From NCBI GenBank assembly GCA_934754855.1, contig CAKVJR010000084.1, positions 1-7,257 of the forward strand: a DNA stretch of 7,257 bases, in the 5' to 3' direction. Below are positions 6,124-7,257 of the stretch, one piece after another. Origin of the DNA: an uncultured Candidatus Melainabacteria bacterium. GTDB taxonomy: Bacteria > Cyanobacteriota > Vampirovibrionia > Gastranaerophilales > Gastranaerophilaceae. The notes under the pieces were generated by a model. That model was not told the DNA's origin, made no database searches, and was given only the letters and a program-made list of their open reading frames with translations. The number at the start of each line of letters is the position of its first letter. Position 1 is the stretch's first letter. A program made the position numbers and the translations under genes.

Positions 6124-7029
6124 ATGTTTAGATGCACAGATTGTAATAAAGAATATGAGGTTAACCCCGGATATTGCGATTGCGGAAACGACCAATTTGA
6201 AGAGATTGCAGACAATTTCCAAGACAATCAACAGTATGACGGATATAGCGACGATTACGATGACGGAAGTTACGGAAATGGCTATGACGGTTATAATGAC
6301 GGATATAACGATGGTTATTCGGATAACGGATACAGCGATTATAACACTCAATATCAACAACCTTATCCGAACCAACAGTATCAACAACAATACCAACAAC
6401 CTTATCAACAACCGATGAACGGGCATCACAAAGTTAAACAGAAAAAACCGATGTCTATGATGGATAAAGTCGGTATCGGTGTATTTTCACTTTGTATTTT
6501 TTTGTCAATTCTTGCATTTATTTTCATCGGAAAAGACAGCGGTAAAGATTCAAATGCAATGATTGGAACAGACTCAAACGGCGGAAGTGCTTTGGTTAAG
6601 AATTATTCAATCCCGACAAATATTGATACGATTTGGGATTCGACAGAAGCCCCTGCCGCACCGTCAGCATCAAAGGTTGACCCGAATAAGATTTTGAACA
6701 CAAAATTAGGCTCAATTGACCAAGAAATGAACGCATTTTTAATCGGTATGGCTCAAGCAATGATTGACAACTGGGATAGAGGCGGCGTAACAGGTAACGG
6801 CGTAACTCAAATGGAATTTGTCGTTGACAAGAGCGGTACAATCGTCGGAAAGAAAATTTATAAATACTCAGGTAATAAAACTTTGGACGATTCGGTTAAT
6901 AAATTAATCAGCACGTTTGGAAAATATCAAATTCCGCCATCATCTTATGACCAAGAAATTATTATTATTTCATTCAGTGCAAAAAATGGCTCAATGAAAG
7001 CATATTATCCGAACGTAAAAGTTCACTAA
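6124..7029 (+). CDS. Zinc-ribbon, single-pass membrane protein with TonB_C/TolA-like C-terminal domain
   Basis: 301 residues, starting 14 bases after the previous stop; the purine-rich GAAAGAAAAA (6111-6120) is the only, weak, ribosome binding site. Domains in order: a small zinc ribbon at 1-24 with C4, C7, C18 and C20 (CxxC...CxCG); a Tyr/Asp/Gly-rich repeat at 38-74; a Gln/Tyr/Pro-rich repeat at 77-97; a basic stretch HHKVKQKK (101-108); one membrane segment at about 116-136; a spacer; and a TonB_C-like domain at about 200-290. The last shows NWDRGG (216-221), then MEFVVDKSGTIVGKKI (230-245), SGNKTLDDSV (249-258) and IPP (270-272), the W / F-x-V-x-x-x-G / SG-x-x-x-LD / PP pattern of energy-transducer TonB and TolA C-termini. 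The basic flank predicts N-in, C-out. No ExbB/ExbD or TolQ/TolR genes are in the window, so a classical TonB role is unproven; it could instead be a structural link across the periplasm. Confidence 0.85.
   Translation: MFRCTDCNKEYEVNPGYCDCGNDQFEEIADNFQDNQQYDGYSDDYDDGSYGNGYDGYNDGYNDGYSDNGYSDYNTQYQQPYPNQQYQQQYQQPYQQPMNGHHKVKQKKPMSMMDKVGIGVFSLCIFLSILAFIFIGKDSGKDSNAMIGTDSNGGSALVKNYSIPTNIDTIWDSTEAPAAPSASKVDPNKILNTKLGSIDQEMNAFLIGMAQAMIDNWDRGGVTGNGVTQMEFVVDKSGTIVGKKIYKYSGNKTLDDSVNKLISTFGKYQIPPSSYDQEIIIISFSAKNGSMKAYYPNVKVH
6235..6414 (+). repeat. Degenerate tandem coding repeats (Tyr/Asp/Gly, then Gln/Tyr/Pro)
   Basis: Positions 6235-6345 encode a run of GY(N/S)D-type units (residues 38-74), and 6352-6414 encode YQQP/YQQQ-type units (residues 77-97). 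At the DNA level, GAYGG-TAT and CAACAA words recur without being identical. The product is predicted to be disordered and prion-like in composition, and sits between the zinc ribbon and the membrane segment. Confidence 0.8.
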
Positions 7030-7042
7030 TCTGAAAGATTAG
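7026..7042 (+). other. Short hairpin overlapping the stop codon of the last gene
   Basis: CTAATCT (7026-7032) and AGATTAG (7036-7042) form a perfect 7-bp stem with a GAA loop, and the stop codon TAA (7027-7029) lies in the 5' arm. It has no T-run, so it is not itself a terminator; it may protect the transcript end or be incidental. Confidence 0.4.
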
Positions 7043-7060
7043 AAAATATTTGAAAAGACT

Positions 7061-7086
7061 AAAGCCCGATTTATTCGGGCTTTTTT
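7061..7086 (+). terminator. Rho-independent terminator of the three-gene cluster
   Basis: AAAGCCCGA (7061-7069) pairs perfectly with TCGGGCTTT (7075-7083) around a 5-base TTTAT loop, and the arm runs into six Ts (7081-7086). It lies 31 bases after the stop codon of the TonB-like gene and marks the end of the operon. Confidence 0.93.
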
Positions 7087-7128
7087 AATGAGTTTGTTTT
7101 CATAATTTCATACGTAAAATCGTGACAG

Positions 7129-7257
7129 ATTCTTCGCTTACGCTCAGAATGACAGTAAATGAATAACCTCAAACATTCTCCGTCATTCTGAGGAACGAGC
7201 GAGCAGAGTGCGAGGCTTGGCGATGAAAAGACAACGTCTTTGATATCGACAACCCGC
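7129..7257. repeat. Inverted pair of dispersed-repeat-like sequences (GTCATTCTGAG family), cut by window end
   Basis: CTCAGAATGAC (7143-7153) and GTCATTCTGAG (7182-7192) are perfect 11-base inverted copies, 28 bases apart. The left copy extends as GATTCTTCGCTTACG (7129-7143), whose complement gives the GCGAAGAATC tail often seen with this word; the right copy extends as GAACGAGCGAGCAGAGTGCG and runs on towards the window end. A second small inverted repeat AAAGAC-AAC-GTCTTT lies at 7227-7241. I recall similar sequences as multicopy intergenic repeats in metagenome-derived genomes. No gene is visible in this stretch on either strand. Confidence 0.55.

Noticed and set aside
6155..6418. An 87-codon + strand frame overlapping the zinc-ribbon gene, rich in Thr, Ile and Asn.
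   Set aside because: It arises from reading the same tandem repeats out of frame and lacks a start signal.
6046..6429. A 127-codon open frame on the - strand rich in Ile, Val and Leu, resembling a membrane protein.
   Set aside because: It is the antisense of the Tyr/Asp/Gly and Gln-rich repeats in the zinc-ribbon gene; the composition of those codons forces hydrophobic codons on the other strand. It has no ribosome binding site I can support.
7129..7257. CRISPR-like repeat array.
   Set aside because: Only two inverted, not direct, copies of a short word occur, with no regular spacers.

Overview
This low-GC window is densely coding, and all five genes lie on the + strand. It looks like a chromosomal segment from an uncultivated, Gram-negative-type bacterium. 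Three things suggest this: a TonB/TolA-like C-terminal domain, a MacB-type ABC exporter, and an intergenic repeat beginning GTCATTCTGAG of a kind common in gut metagenome genomes. I lean towards a gut lineage such as Gastranaerophilales (Melainabacteria), but this is inference from style; the window holds no rRNA or marker gene.

Layout. Positions 1-1790 hold the 3' part of a MacB-type ATPase gene (its 5' end is outside the window) and, overlapping it by one base, a FtsX/MacB-type permease gene. A 78-base gap with a candidate extended -10 promoter follows. Positions 1869-3530 encode an AMP-forming long-chain acyl-CoA (or acyl-ACP) synthetase. Immediately downstream, with its own probable promoter at 3542-3571, is a three-gene cluster: (i) a membrane-anchored von Willebrand factor A (VWA) protein with an intact MIDAS motif, 3594-4262; (ii) a 611-residue protein with a degenerate FHA-like domain, a Pro/Gln/Met-rich linker and about eight membrane segments, 4274-6109; (iii) a single-pass protein with an N-terminal zinc ribbon, a Tyr/Asp/Gly- then Gln/Tyr/Pro-rich linker and a TonB_C-like domain, 6124-7029. 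A clear intrinsic terminator (7061-7086) ends the cluster. The last ~135 bases are non-coding and hold two inverted copies of a dispersed-repeat-like sequence, one running to or past the window end.

How the genes may work together. The ABC pair should form a membrane exporter or envelope-remodelling transporter. The synthetase should activate fatty acids and has no clear link to its neighbours. The three downstream genes are the most interesting part. Charge patterns place the VWA domain and the TonB_C-like domain outside the cytoplasmic membrane, and the FHA-like domain and zinc ribbon inside. Together they could be an envelope-spanning complex joining cytoplasmic sensing modules to periplasmic binding modules. 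I do not recognise this combination as a named system; the proposed role is inference from domain content and gene order.
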